Assembly (NCBI RefSeq): GCF_041956535.1
Contig: NW_027192192.1
Location: 685,796 to 749,795 of the forward strand
DNA length: 64,000 nt
Origin: Calcarisporiella thermophila CBS 279.70
Lineage: Eukaryota > Calcarisporiellomycota
Reading direction: 5' to 3'
Shown: piece after piece, positions 51,562-64,000 of the stretch
Layout: each line of letters starts with the position of its first letter
Numbering within the stretch: the first letter of the stretch is position 1
Notes under the pieces: generated by a model
Seen by the model: only the letters and a program-made list of their open reading frames with translations
Databases searched by the model: none
What the model was told of the DNA's origin: nothing
Translations under genes and position numbers: made by a program

Positions 51562-53124
51562 ATGCCCCCAACCCATCCCTCCCTCCACCAGAAGATATCG
51601 CGGGTGTGCGATGCATGCAAGATGAAGAAGCGCCATTGCAACGGCCAGCTCCCATGCAGCCACTGCAGCCCCAAAGAGTGCTCCTACGCTGCGGCCCCCC
51701 CCGGCAATTTCTTGGCTGCCGAGGCGACCCGCGGCGAGCGGCGAAGATTGTACAGCGGCAGCGCATGCGAGACGTAAGTTCCCCAATTCCCCCTTGACAC
51801 ATGTCTCCTGTCCCTTGTTCGGGCTCCCCCCCCCATTGATTCTTTGCTCTGCTTGTTTGCCCACAAAGGTGCCGCCGGCGGAAGACCAAATGCGACGGCA
51901 ATCAGCCATGTGGATTCTGCGCCATGAATGACTACGAGTGCATCAACAACTCAACCCGGCGCGGGCGGCGAGGAGCCAATCCGCCATCCGTCCCCGCCAC
52001 CTCCACCGCCATGTCATCCTCCCCAATCCCGAAAATGTCGCCCCTCAGCCAACACCCGAGCAAAGCGGCCTCCTTCTCCAGTATGTCGCAGCCGCCGCAG
52101 CCCTCCTCGCTCCCATCCCCAGCCGTCCCCTCGCCCCTGCAACCACAATCCCACCCCATCGCCTCCCCGCCCTCCTCCCAGACTTCACAGGCTCCGCTGC
52201 CCATGGCCTCGCCCCACCCCGCCCCTCCCCACGCCCCCATGCAGCAGCAGCAGCAGCAGCAGCCTTCCCAGCAGCTCTCGCAGCCGCAGCCCCCGATGCA
52301 GCCGGCGGCTGGCGATGCCCGTTCCAACTCCCTCGAGGCGCTAGATGTCCGGTTGAAGCGGATCGAGTATTTAATAGGGCAGTTCCTGCAGCCAATGCTG
52401 ACCCGGGTCATGGAGTCCAGCTCCGTCAACGGCCACCAGCAGGACCTGGCCCTCGCCCTGGACGTCATGCGGAACATCTCCGCGGACGCCAAGGCCCCCC
52501 CCTCCACCGGTAACGACGGAGTGGCTTGTTTTCCCCGACGCGCTTCTAACCCGCGCTCTTTCTCCTCTTTTCCCCCCTCCTCTAGCAATGCCCTCCTCTT
52601 CAACCTTCTACGCCGCACCCTCCCCTGCAGTCGCCGCCCCCCGGCCCCCATTTCCCGTTGCATCTCCAAACCCAGCGATACCTATCAATACCACAGCCTC
52701 GTCCTCCCCCTACTATTCCCCTGCCGTGCCCCCCTCGTCTGCACCCTCGGGCCCCTCGCCCCTCTTCACCGCCTCCAGCGGGCTCGAGGAGAGGAAGCTG
52801 TTTGCGGCGAAACCAAAGGAACTCGGGTTCATGAGCGAGACTGGTACCTTTCCCCACTTTCCCCCCCTCTGTCGCCTGGTTTTAACCTGAGACACCGTTT
52901 CACTTTGACTCCCCTTTCTAGATCAATTGTCGAAAAACACCTTCATCCGGTCCCTCGGCCCCCTGCCCCCGCCCCTGCCGTCCAACGCGATGCCGAATCC
53001 TCCCCCCGCCCCCCGCCCCCCCGATGTTGGGACGGCTCGGCTCGGACATAATATGCTTATTTTGCCTCATTTCATATTGTTATTTATTCCTTCAATTTTT
53101 TTTTCCCCCTTTATATATAAGTAA
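51562..53124 (+). CDS. transcription factor with two tandem Zn2Cys6 clusters
   Basis: Four exons: 51562-51773, 51869-52509, 52586-52843, 52922-53124; 437 aa. Cluster 1 (C16, C19, C26, C32, C35, C40) reads CDACKMKKRHCNGQLPC-SHCSPKEC, with a shortened last spacing of four. Cluster 2 (C69, C72, C79, C85, C88, C95) reads CETCRRRKTKCDGNQPC-GFCAMNDYEC with standard spacing, and intron 1 lies inside it. Both carry the Lys/Arg-rich loop that contacts CGG triplets. A Pro/Gln/Ser-rich stretch (with a Q7 run) and a helix RLKRIEYLIGQFLQPML follow. No fungal-specific middle homology domain was recognised. The last exon after RPPDVG is hydrophobic and may be wrongly extended. Confidence 0.8.
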
Positions 53125-53450
53125 TATATATAATCTCAACATTATCTTCTGTCTGCTTCCTCTTCCTCCTCCGCCTCCACCTCCTTTTTTCCCCCCCCTC
53201 ATAGTTTTTTATTTTTTTTTTATTTCCTATTTTTCTTCACATCTCGACCCCTCTCCCCTTTTTTAACAATAAAATGTAAAGAATTAGCATGTCGAACCAG
53301 GAACTCCGCCAGAACCGTTCCATCTGACTCACCCTGGAGAAGTTGCGAGTCACACTATTGACTCTTTTCGCCACCATTTGCTTTCTTTGAGAGTTTTTTT
53401 TTCAATAGAGTGAAGAGCGTTCGCCGCCCTTCGAGGTTTGACATCTCTTC
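53125..53450 (+). other. intergenic, T-rich
   Basis: About 325 bp of T-rich sequence with the 3' UTR of the Zn2Cys6 gene and the short promoter of RAD4. No other feature. Confidence 0.4.
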
Positions 53451-56400
53451 ATGCCCCCTAAAGCCAAATCAAAATCCACCCCCAGACGCACATCTAGACG
53501 TACTGCATCTTCCGCATCGGCTTCACATACCCAAACTGAGGGTTCCACTGAGCCAAGTCTCAGCCCGGCTTCTCCTCGCCACGTCTCTCATACGACAAAG
53601 CATGCCATACCAAAGGACAACGAGCCGAATGGGGGCGATGGGCCTCTTGCTGGGACAAGAGCTCGGAGGAAACGGGATGCTCACGACACGGAGCCGATAA
53701 AGTCAAAAAGAAGGAATCCTCGAAACGATGAGGATATAAAGTTAGAGAGCGGGGCAGGGGAAGACGCGGAGATGGATGCCAGCAGCGACTATCATTGGGC
53801 CCAGGAGGAATATGGAGAAGAAGAGGTGGCGGAGGAGGCGGAGGGAGAGGAAGAGGAAGAGGGAGAGGGAGAGGAAGAGGAAGAGGAAGAGGAGGAAGAG
53901 CAAGAGGAGGCGCATCCGGCTCTGAAGACATTGGAGATCACATTCAGTGCACCCGAGGTTCAGCTGTTCAAGTAGGTGGCCCCCATTAATGTGGAGATCC
54001 GTGGATGTAATCATGTTTATTTCATGGCATTTAGGCAGAAGGGCATTACTAAAATGGATCGCATGATAAGAATGAACCTCCACAAGACGCATCTCCTCTG
54101 CTTACTGGCGCATGGGGCCATTCGCAATCGCTGGATCAATGAGGACGAGATTCAGGTATGGTTATTGGCCTTCTTTCCCAATCCCTTCCCCCTCCCTCCC
54201 TCTCTCTTTTCTTTTTGCCGATATTTCCTGCCCACCTGTCTAACATCCATGCCTCCGCTAACAGGCTATGGCCATCTCGGTCGTGCCGCCCAATATCGTG
54301 GAGGCGTTTAAACTTAAGCGGGCCAAGTTTGAACACGCTAAAGGCGCGGCCTTTTTGGAGGCGCTGCGGTCCCTTGCCGCCTGGTGGCACACTTTTTTTA
54401 CGGCTACTCACCTCGGGATCCGGTCTTACGATTACAAAGTGTTCGACATCCACGGCGATGTCCACGGGGCGATTCTCTCCGACTGCGTACCGTCGCCTCA
54501 AGCATTGGTGGAAGCCTTGGTTCGACAAGAGGGCTCGTGGGACTCTTGCGCACAACTCTTTACTGCGGTGGCGCGAGGACTGGGGCTGGAGGCCAGGCTG
54601 GTTCTCAGCTTGCAAGCGGTGAGTTGGCGCTACGGGGGAAAGGGCGCCGGGGGCAATGGGGGCGGCGGAAAAAAGTCCGCGACTCGGAAGAAGACAGGTG
54701 GTAGCGCCACGCCGGCGGAAGAGAAACAGAGGAGTAGCAAGGCGACCAAAAAAAGCGAGGCCAGCAGCAATAACGCGACAAGTGACGGCGGCGGGGACAG
54801 CGACTATCGCGAAACCCCTCGCCTCTCCTCGGCCTCTTTTCGTGCCCCTAAACGCCGCAAACCCAGCGCCAATGCCTCCCCGCCCTCCTCCTCCTCTTCC
54901 TCCTCCTTCACCTCAATCGCAAAGAACCTTCCGCCCGTGATGTGGTGCGAAGTCTACTCCAAACATGAGGAGCGCTGGGTGCCGGTCGATCCCGTGCGCG
55001 GCCTCGTCGCCCAGCCAAAGGCCATGGATCCGCCTGCAAACTGCGTGGAAAACGGGCTGGCGTACGCGGTGGCGTTTGAGAGCGAGGGGTATGCCAGAGA
55101 TGTCACCCGGCGATACGCGTCGCAATGGGGGGCGCGCACGATGCGCAACCGACTGCCCGAGAAGGAGGGGGATGCGTGGTGGCGAGAGGTCATGAGGGGG
55201 TTTGAGAAGCCATACAAGTTGCCGAGGGATGCGGTGGAAGAGGCCGAGCTCCAGGAGGAGGAGGTGAAGGAGGCCATGCCCGGAACGCTGGACGGGTTTA
55301 GGAACCACCCTCTGTACGTGCTGGAGTCGCAGCTGAAGAAGTTCGAGATCGTGAAGCCAAGCGCAGTGGTTCTGGGGGAATTCCGAGGGAAAAAGATCTA
55401 CTCTCGGTCTGAAGTCTATGTGGTAAGGCATGGATTGAAGATGGCCGTGCCCCTTTTAGTTTGGCTAACCACTCATATTCTTCTCCTCTCCATTCTCCTA
55501 GCTCCATACGGCTGAAACATGGATGAAGGAGGCCAAAGTGATTCGCGAGGGCGAGCAGCCGCTCAAATTTGTCAAGGCGCGAGCCGCCACTCTGAGCAAG
55601 AAGCGTGCGCAGGAAATGGCGCTTATGACCGGCGACTCCGCGCAAATCCAAGTGGGGCTGTATGCAGAATGGCAAGTGGAGGATTTCAAGCCTCCCATCA
55701 TCATCGATGTAGGTTGCATTATCTTGCATATTTTATTGACGTCTGCAGAGTTTCTTGGCAGGAAAAAAAAAAATTGCCGTCGTCATGGCTTTCTGTGATT
55801 ACCTGACCCCACCAGAGTATTGACTGATGGATTGTTTTTTTTTTTTGGTTCCTAGGGAAAAATACCCAAGAACTCCTATGGCAATATCTACCTGTTTAAG
55901 CCCTCTATGCTTCCGATTGGCGCCGCTCATATCCCTTACAGTGGCACGGGCAAGATAGCCAAGAAACTAGGGGTGGACTACGCGGAGGCGGTGGTCGATT
56001 TCGATTTCAGACAGCGGCGATGTCTCCCCGTCACGAGGGGCATTGTCGTCGCGGAGGAGCATTATGATTTGGTGCTGGAAGCGTTCATGAACCACACCGA
56101 TTACAAGAATCAAGTCGAAGCCGACAAACGCGAAAAAGCCATCCTCGGGCGATGGCGCAAACTCGTGCAGGCGCTGCAGGTCTCGCACCGATTAAAGGCG
56201 GAGTATGGCGCCCACTCGGAGGAGCATCGGGAGATGGAGGATTTTGGAGAGAGCCAGCTGATGCAGGGTGGGTTCATTCTTGACGAGGACGATGGAGTGG
56301 GGCGCGAGATTGCGGGGAGAGCGGAGGAGGCGGAGGCGGGAGGAGAGGACCAGGACGGGGACGAGGACGAGGACGAAGGGGCCAGTCAATTGCGCAGAGA

Positions 56401-56575
56401 CAGTGATGGGGAGGGCGGAGAAAACATGAAGGAGGAGGGGGAGAGTGGCGGAGCACAGAGCTCGGGCAAACATGGGAGCAGCAGACCTAGACGCATCACG
56501 GCGGACACCGAGGATGAGGACAGCAGTGAAGACGAGCGCGCGAGTCAATATTTGAGCGATAGTGACGATGAATAG
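53451..56575 (+). CDS. RAD4: XPC/Rad4 DNA-damage recognition protein
   Basis: Five exons: 53451-53971, 54035-54155, 54265-55422, 55502-55708, 55856-56575; 908 aa. It finds helix-distorting lesions for nucleotide-excision repair, with Rad23 and centrin. A basic N-terminus and a long Glu-rich tract (GAG/GAA/GGA purine repeat, about 53816-53905) precede the transglutaminase-like domain (KTHLLCLLAHGAIRNRW, SWDSCAQLFTAVARGLGLEARLV, MWCEVYSKHEERWVPVDPVRG). The BHD1-3 modules follow: HPLYVLESQLKKFEI; KKIYSRSEVYVLHTAETWMK; NSYGNIYLFKPSMLPIGAAHI and VDYAEAVVDFDF. The tail is acidic. All phases agree. Confidence 0.95.
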
Positions 56576-56959
56576 GGTGCTCCCCACCACGCTCTCTTGC
56601 ATAATGCATGTTGTAGCTCTATACTTTATGTTGTGAGGAGGGGATTTGTGTATTGTTTTATCCTTGCCGTTGTTGTTTAACGCTTCTCCATCATGGCTTT
56701 GGCCTGTAATTATACACGTGTATGTTACCATGAGGCATTTATGACGCTTTGTTCGTGGCAACGTGTTTGACTCACGATTTGTAAAATCGAGATTGATCCC
56801 CCGCACCTTCCCAGCCTTGCGAGGCGAGGTAGTGTGGGGTCTACCTCGATTTGGCCGGATAAAGGTTCATTCAACCCTATTCACCCCTACTTAAAGTGCC
56901 CCAAGGATAAGGTCTGCCCAAGGTGCGAAGCACATAGGATAGCCACCATTTTGGGCAAT
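56576..56959 (+). other. intergenic, DAAO upstream
   Basis: About 380 bp. A 15-nt palindrome-like CGATTTgtaAAATCG region near 56776 resembles an anticodon stem-loop, but no D- or T-arm fits, so no tRNA is called. Confidence 0.4.
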
Positions 56960-58393
56960 ATGTCTCTACATGTTACGGTCATTGGTGCCGGCGTCGTCGG
57001 ACTGACTACTGCCATTCTCTTGCTGCACCATGGACATCGCGTCACTTTGGTCTCGAGGGAATTCCCAGGAACCTTGAGCATAAAATACACCTCCCCCTGG
57101 GCCGGTACATTCCTCCTTATGTTTAAGCCATGGCCCAGGATAAAGCATTCTCCTAACTCTTGGACATGTGTCATTCTTGACAGGTGCTCATTACAGATCG
57201 CTTGCCGGGAACAATGACAGCCGGATGCAGAGTAAATTACCTTTTCCCCATTGCTTCGAGAGGGTGTACCAACTAATCGACACCAGAATGGGAATTGATT
57301 TCGTACAGGACGTTTGTGGAGTTGTCGAAGACGGCGCCCGACGCGGGCGTTTGGTTAATGCCTGGCGTGGATCTCTATGATACCCCTCCCCGCAAACCGT
57401 TTTGGTACGAACGGGAAATACCAGGGGTAAGTAGGATTCCGAGTTGACCAAAGCTCCACAGGTAGGCCCTAACCATAGCTTTCTCTTTGTTCTCGCGCTG
57501 CATCACTTCCTTGTCTCCCCGCTGGCCCCCTGCAATAGTACCAGGTCCTCGCAAGGGAAGAGCTTCCAGAAGGGGTCGCGTTTGGCCACACCTACGATTC
57601 CCTCTCCATCAACACCTCCAAGTATCTTGCCTTCCTATTGAAACTCTTCACGACGAAGGGCGGTGCGACACGTCGCTTGGAAATTGGCCATCTGTCGGAG
57701 GCGGTGGAGGAGCATACCGACGTCGTGGTGAACTGCACGGGCCTGGGTGCCAAAACGCTGGGGGGGGTAAGCGACTCGAACGTGTTCCCTATTCGTGGGC
57801 AGACTGTGATTGTGAAGTCGCCGCACCCAGTCGCAAAGACCATCACGAGGATCGGGGAGCATTTCACTTATGTGATCCCTCGGGACAATGGAGAGGTGGT
57901 GCTGGGGGGGACGCACCAAGCCCATGACGAGTTGCGTAGAGCATAGGCTTCCTTGTTTGGTTGTGTTTGGAGCAGACGGCTCAACCATCTATTTCTCCTG
58001 TAGGACGGCGACTCCCGTTCAAAGCACCACCGACGCCATTCTCCGCCGCGTGGTTGAGATCTGTCCTGAGCTACGCCCGCTCGAGAAAATCCAGATCGTG
58101 CGCGAGGCGGTCGGGCTGCGTCCCGGCCGGACCGGGGGGACCCGCCTGGATGCGGAGTGGATGAGTAAAGTGCCTCTTTGAGCTGCCTCCATTTGGCTAA
58201 AGAAGTCTTATCCCATGCACATGCTTGTATAGACGCGAGGGGAAGCAAGGACGTCCTGCTGGTGCATAACTACGGGCATGGTGGCGGAGGCTACCAGACG
58301 AGTTGGGGCACGGCCGCTGAAGCGGTGGAGATCATAGCCCGTGAGATGAGCATCCGAAAGGGTCTCCTCGGGGGGGTTTTATCGAAACTTTGA
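56960..58393 (+). CDS. D-amino acid oxidase, peroxisomal
   Basis: Six exons: 56960-57104, 57184-57231, 57287-57426, 57539-57930, 58004-58164, 58233-58393; 348 aa, the standard length. It deaminates D-amino acids with FAD and O2, giving H2O2. The dinucleotide motif VIGAGVVGLTTAILL is at residues 6-20; SPWAGAHYRSL spans intron 1; VVVNCTGLGAKTLGG, YVIPRDNGEVVLGG and VHNYGHGGGGYQTSWG are family signatures. The C-terminus is SKL, a PTS1 peroxisome signal. Exon 2 is short and intron 2 was set at 57232-57286 because it restores KWELISYRTFVELS. The donor of intron 4 (gttgcg) is weak and the join there less sure. Confidence 0.9.
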
Positions 58394-58939
58394 GAGCTGT
58401 GCCGAGCGAGGGGGGGTCGAGTGCCGCGAATATGGGGCTCGACCAGAGTATCTATCCACTATCAGTGTTGTGTTTTATGAAATCTTCCTCTTCCTCTTTG
58501 AATCTATGTATTTACATGGGCGATTTCTGATCCCCCATTGATTATCAGGGCCAAATTTCATGGCTCCTCAGAAATACAGACTCCACGGCTAGATGGGCCC
58601 CCCACTGATGAAATTATCCTGAATCCAAACATGACTGGTGATCGGAGACATCATCCTCCGTCAAATATGACACATGGAACGAAACCCCCCAGGAAGACCA
58701 GTCACAATCATCTCTCGATAGATGCACGTGAGAGATAATCACCATCAAATAGATAATTTGGGTGGAAGATTATATCTATCAAAGCATCTAAAATCTAGAA
58801 ATGTTTCATATTAAAAAGCTCCCTGCACCCGCACAATTTTCTCTCTTCTCTTCACTTCGAAATTCATCGGAACATTTCCCTCCCCCCCCTCCCCTCCACC
58901 TCCATCACTCTACTATTTCGTACGAATTTCTAGACTAGT
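58394..58939 (+). other. homocitrate synthase upstream region
   Basis: About 545 bp with a GATA-motif cluster at 58717-58780 and a C-rich leader just before the ATG. No other gene seen. Confidence 0.4.
58717..58780 (+). promoter_or_regulatory. GATA-motif cluster
   Basis: GATA at 58717-58720, 58734-58737 and 58752-58755 plus TATC at 58777-58780, about 160-225 bp before the homocitrate synthase ATG. GATA factors regulate nitrogen genes in fungi, which would suit an amino-acid gene. Chance in AT-rich DNA is possible. Confidence 0.3.
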
Positions 58940-60325
58940 ATGCCACAAGCTAACGGACAGAACGGACATCGCGACGCTCTCGACTTTGTGTCGCCGTATG
59001 CGTCCAAGGAGCCGAACAGCAATGTCGGGAGTTTCAAAATCATAGAGTCGACATTAAGAGGTCAGCATTAGCCCTCCCCCCCCCCCTCTCGCTGCCTGCT
59101 GTTCTCTGCTGGCACGCACCCATATGTTGGCCACCGAAATTCTAACTCCACCCTCTTTCTCTTCCATTCTGTAGAGGGCGAGCAGTTCGCCAATGCATTT
59201 TTTGACACCAAGAAGAAGATCGAGATCGCCAAGGCGCTCGATGAGTTTGGAGTCGATTACATCGAGCTCACCTCGCCGGCGGCCTCGGAACAGTCCCGAC
59301 AGGACTGCGTTGCTATTGCCAACCTCGGCCTCAAAGCCAAGATCCTCACCCACATTCGATGCCACATGGACGACGCTCGGCTCGCCCTTGAAACCGGCGT
59401 CGACGGCGTCGACGTGGTCATGGGCACCTCGTCCTTCCTGCGCGAGTTCTCCCACGGGAAGGATATGCGCTACATCATGGACAAGGCGGCGGAGGTGATC
59501 AAGTTCATCAAGGAGACCAACCCGAAGGTGGAGGTGCGATTCTCGACGGAGGACTCCTTCCGTAGCGACCTGGTCGACCTCCTGAGCGTCTACAAGCATG
59601 TGGATGGCCTGGGTGTGAACCGAGTCGGGATTGCCGACACCGTCGGGTGTGCGAACCCGCGGCAGGTGTTCGAGCTGGTCAAAACGTTGAGGAGCGTGGT
59701 GTCGTGCGACATCGAGTGCCACTTCCACAACGACACGGGCTGTGCCATCGCCAACGCGTACGCCGCATTGGAGGCGGGGGCCACCCACATCGACACCTCG
59801 GTACTGGGGATCGGGGAGCGCAACGGCATCACCCCTCTTGGCGGGCTTATGGCCCGCATGTATGTGGCGGACAAGCCGTATGTCACGAACAAATACCGCC
59901 TCCCGCTTCTCCGCGAAATCGAGAACCTGGTGGCCGACTCCGTCGAGATCACCATCCCGTTCAACAACTACATCACCGGCTACTGTGCGTTCACCCACAA
60001 GGCCGGCATCCACGCCAAGGCCATCCTCAACAACCCCTCCACCTACGAGATCCTGAAGCCCGAGGACTTTGGGATGACTCGCTACGTGAACATTGGGTCC
60101 CGGCTCACCGGGTGGAACGCGGTGAAGAGCAGGGTGGAGCAGCTGGGCTTATCCCTCACGGACGAGGAGGTGAAGAAGGTGACGGCGAAGATCAAGGAGC
60201 TGGCCGACATCCGACCGCAGAGCCTTGACGATGTCGATGGGTTACTGAGGAAGTACCACGATGCGAAGATCGATGGAGACCACGCCACCATGACAAGCTT
60301 GGTGACAGCAGCCGCGGCAAATTAG
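58940..60325 (+). CDS. LYS21: homocitrate synthase
   Basis: Two exons, 58940-59060 and 59175-60325; 423 aa. It condenses acetyl-CoA with 2-oxoglutarate, the first and feedback-regulated step of fungal lysine synthesis. Family blocks: [20 protein letters not shown] (spans the intron), [49 protein letters not shown] with the metal-binding [37 protein letters not shown] and the C-terminal lysine-sensing region. No clear mitochondrial presequence (start [15 protein letters not shown]). Strong codon bias suggests high expression. LYS20 and LYS21 are yeast duplicates; the symbol here just means this enzyme. Confidence 0.95.
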
Positions 60326-60780
60326 ACGCCGACACCAGCCAAAAATGAAAAATACAATGGCGAAAGCTATTTAGGGCGGCTAGACCCTATACCTCTTATT
60401 TTCTACTTTATCATTATCATTATTCTTTCTCCTTTTCATTTCTTTCCCCACTCTTTGTAATTAAAGGAAAAAAAAACGTCTTTATCTGTTTTCACTCTCG
60501 TGTTTTGTTCATTTCGTTTTCTAGATTGCTCTTTTGCCGTTTCTCTTATTGTACAAATTTGGCTCATGTATTGTTACCGTCAAGGCCGAAGAGTGGATGG
60601 AAAGAAATAATCTTTGTTCTAGTAGTGGCACGACCTGTATTGGGAAACCGGGGCGAGGCCCAGCAAAACGGATGAAACCTACTCTCTACCTTCACTGGAG
60701 GTAGTTCAAAACCTAACCGAAAGAAAGACTGAAAAAAAAAAAAATCGAAAATACAAATTTCCCCTTAGATATTGCCATCA
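60326..60780. other. convergent 3' intergenic region
   Basis: T-rich then mixed sequence between the converging stops of homocitrate synthase and reticulon. AATTAAA-like signal near 60459. No gene. Confidence 0.4.
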
Positions 60781-61829
60781 TCATTCTTCTTTTGCCGCCG
60801 CCACGCTGCCCTCGGTCGAGATTCCGCGCTGGCTAGTGATCTGGTTCATCTTGGCAGACAATTCGGTTGCGCTCTCCTTGGCCGCATCCGAAACCCTGCG
60901 GATGTTTTCGTGCAGCACCTTTTGCCCCCGGGCCAAGTTCTGGTCCACCATCTCCTTGTTTTCGACATAGATGCGGGGGAGTGTGAAGCCGAGTAGGGCG
61001 CACGTGGCCAGGATGACTCTGGTCGGGAAGACGTAGGAAATATTCCAGAGGAGGAAGAGGATGCCTAGCCACTGTCAGTGGAAGTAGAGGGGGGGGAGGG
61101 GGAATGAGAGGGGATGAGGCAAGGGGGATGGCGCGGCTCTTAATCTCGATAATACCTTGAAGCTGCGCACGGTGTCCTCGATAAGCACTATTTTCAGCGT
61201 CTCTTGGAGGAAAACGTTGATCACGTCCACACAGAGGGAAACGTACTTGGAGACCCGGGATTGGTCAAGCTCGAGATTCCGCTTATTCCGGAGATTGCTA
61301 GCATGGAATAGAGGGAGTCAATCCTTTGAGACCGCTAGCTCAGATTACAAGGCGTGTTTTCTTACTCTAATGGGTTCACGTCTCCGTACAGTTTCTTGTA
61401 CACGGTTACATAGCAGAGGTTCAGCCCAGTCAGGCAAAACCCAATAAGAAAGATCAGGCCAAGGGGAGAGAAGCGACCTGAGAGGTAGAGAAGGGCGAGG
61501 AATCCGCTCAGAACCCCACCGCTCTCAGCCGGGTGCTCCCACATCACTAGGCGCCGAACACGCTGCTGTGCCAAAGTAATTCCTCGGTTGTGCATGTCTA
61601 AGCAATGTAATTGCAATGGAATAAGTGAGCATTAGAGAGGGGAGAGGAGTGGCATGATTAACCAACTTGAGGCCGAGGAAAGTTCACCGTCGTCACCAGA
61701 GGGTAGTGGCGTCTCCTTGGCCAGCCGCTCCGCTTCTCCGAGTTCGCGCTCGCGATCGCCCTCGGTTTTTACCGATGTTTTCTCCTGTGAATTCGGTTGG
61801 GAAGCGACATTGACCTCGGGGTGTTCCAT
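60781..61829 (-). CDS. reticulon-like ER-shaping protein
   Basis: Four exons: 61829-61688, 61597-61366, 61297-61156, 61071-60781; 268 aa. The N-terminus is acidic and disordered. The reticulon-homology domain begins RRLVMWEHPAESGGVLSGF and has two long hydrophobic hairpins: FLALLYLSGRFSPLGLIFLIGFCLTGLNLCYVTVY, and after an 85-residue loop WLGILFLLWNISYVFPTRVILATCALLGFTLPRIYVENK. W-E-x-P-x-x-S and LPRIYVENK are typical. A charged amphipathic C-terminus follows. It should insert in the outer ER leaflet and curve tubules. Confidence 0.9.
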
Positions 61830-62621
61830 GGCGAATTTTAGTTTTTGGAATTTGAGCAAAGAAAAGAAAATGCGGCGAAAGGGAAGAGTAGGAGGTTTCA
61901 GAGGGAAAATGGAAGCTGTGGAGGTTATATAATGACCGAGACTTTATGAGGGCGAATTGGAAAATAACCCGTACATTTTGCCACCATCCGCATTCGTATT
62001 TGTTGATCGCATGTCCTCCCGTGATGAAAATAGGCAAAAGTGGGCCAAAAATAAACTTCGCGCCCTATCATTTCCTTGGCTATTCCTTCGTCTTCCTGTT
62101 TATTGTACTTTATAATTTTTTTCTCCTCCCGCTTCCTTTGTTACCTACTCACTAACAAGTCTGATTCCATGAAGAGAGCACCACTGAGCTGTGTATTGCG
62201 CTCTAATGGATAAACAAGTTGGCATCAAGTTTCCGGTTCGCTGGAAGTGTGGAGTTGTTTCACTCCTCATTTTTGCTACGCTTCTAGATCCGGAAAGAAA
62301 GGAAAAAACGAGCTGTGGAGAGTGCGCCGGCATGAAATTATTGATGACTGATTAGTCTTTATTGCGAATTATATATATACAACATATTGAAAGGAGAAAT
62401 ATGAAGGAGAAAAAAAAACTTAGAGCAGGCTCACCACGTCCCATTCAAGGCGGAAAAGAAAGAGGCAAATTACGAAGAATAGGGAATGGCTGACCGTCAC
62501 TGAGCTGAAGAGAAAAAGCAAGAGGAATATCCGTCGTTTAAGAATAAGTAGAGCGGGGGTGGAAGTTTAAGGAAATCATATAATCGATATAGCACTCCCC
62601 TCCTCTCCATTAACCACAAAT
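61830..62621. other. intergenic, reticulon upstream / BUD31 3' side
   Basis: About 790 bp with the reticulon promoter and the BUD31 3' UTR. No TATA box, tRNA or ORF of note. Confidence 0.4.
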
Positions 62622-63206
62622 TTAATCGGTAGAACTACACCCTCTACACCCACAATGAACACACTCTATCACTCTTCCCTCCTCCAGCTTATTTTTCGGC
62701 ACTCTGCAGATGCAGGTTGTGCCAAAGTTGGTGTCCTTAGCCTGGATGCACCGCAAGCAGCATAGTTTCTCGAAGCCGGGCTATATATACAAAAAAAAAG
62801 TTAAATGGAAATAGGTCTGATGTCGAGTTATTTACCGGCTCACCTTTTTCCACTTGGCGATCAGATTTGCATCAGCGTAGCCGTTTTTCAGCAGCCAATC
62901 GTAAAGTTCGCGAGTGATTGCTTTGCGCTTATAGAAAAGATCATAGACATAGCGAGATTTCTGATGATGCAGACGAAAAATAGGCCACAGTGCTTCCACT
63001 TTTCGCTTGCCTTCGTGGGGTTCATTTTCGGCTAAAGACAAAGAAGTAAAAATCAGAGAAACATTGGAGACACCTCTAGAAAAAGAGAGAGAGAAAAAAA
63101 AAGACCTACCATCACGCATCTTTTTTTCAAATTCCAGAAACATAGGCTCTATCTCATCAAAGCCCTCTGGCGGCTTCTTGTTGCGCAGATGTCGGATTTT
63201 GGGCAT
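62622..63206 (-). CDS. BUD31: BUD31/G10 spliceosome protein
   Basis: Three exons: 63206-63110, 63031-62844, 62780-62622; 147 aa, close to the family length of about 144-157. The start is [20 protein letters not shown], then [28 protein letters not shown], and a Cys-rich C-terminus: [31 protein letters not shown], which binds zinc ions. BUD31 is a core component of the activated spliceosome (NTC-related). The ATG at 63206 is the conserved start; codons upstream in frame are not conserved. Confidence 0.96.

Positions 63207-64000
<794 letters not shown>

Noticed and set aside
56750-56820. Possible tRNA-Tyr (GTA anticodon-like loop)
   Set aside because: Only an anticodon-like stem-loop is present. 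D- and T-arms and the acceptor stem do not pair.
59054-60013. 319-codon minus-strand frame
   Set aside because: Antisense to homocitrate synthase, a codon-bias shadow.

Overview
The window is fungal nuclear DNA. The genes are densely packed and broken by many short spliceosomal introns, mostly 50-80 nt. Several products are fungal in character: homocitrate synthase and homoisocitrate dehydrogenase of alpha-aminoadipate lysine synthesis, the Shr3 permease chaperone, HAP5, Zn2Cys6, APSES/KilA-N and bZIP-DUF3425 regulators, an Slt2-type MAP kinase and a Ser-rich GPI-type wall protein. Intron density and the tandem Zn2Cys6 protein fit a filamentous, perhaps early-diverging (Mucoromycota-like) fungus. 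This placement is inference from gene content only.

Layout. 0-9 kb: CAF16 ABC ATPase (+), Slt2 MAP kinase (-), an unrecognised Ser-rich protein (-), then HAP5 (-) and a class II sirtuin (+) back to back. 9-22 kb: a large amphipathic-helix protein with a C-terminal MAPEG-like membrane part (+), a DYRK/Pom1-class kinase (-), a PhzF-like protein (+), a G-alpha subunit (+) and a Cys version of selenoprotein H (+). 22-24.4 kb: no gene, with a GC-rich island. 24.4-34.5 kb: APSES-type regulator (+), PPR protein (-), SCO1 (-) divergent from LYS12 (+), NAC-beta (+), GNAT (-), three-repeat Myb (-). 34.5-36.5 kb: no gene found. 36.5-49.8 kb: SHR3 (+), DUF7719-like membrane protein (-), GPI-type protein (+), phosphatidylserine decarboxylase 2 (-), bZIP (-), beta-tubulin (-), and a REX3-like protein that lacks its nuclease domain (-). 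49.8-51.5 kb: no gene, with poly-G tracts. 51.5-64 kb: tandem Zn2Cys6 protein (+), RAD4 (+), peroxisomal D-amino acid oxidase (+), homocitrate synthase (+), reticulon (-), BUD31 (-) and the 5' part of RVB1 (+, cut by the window end).

The neighbours do not form a metabolic cluster. LYS12 and the homocitrate synthase gene belong to one pathway but lie about 28 kb apart. Several divergent pairs share very short promoters: HAP5/sirtuin 105 bp, BUD31/RVB1 156 bp, SCO1/LYS12 222 bp.

Most unusual items: the helical-protein/MAPEG-like fusion, the tandem Zn2Cys6 protein, the REX3 homologue without an exonuclease domain, a PhzF-like protein without its catalytic Glu, an apparent 1-nt frame break in the SCO1 membrane segment, and four GC-AG introns. 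Exon joins were worked out by eye from reading frame, splice consensus and family conservation. No alignments or database searches were run.
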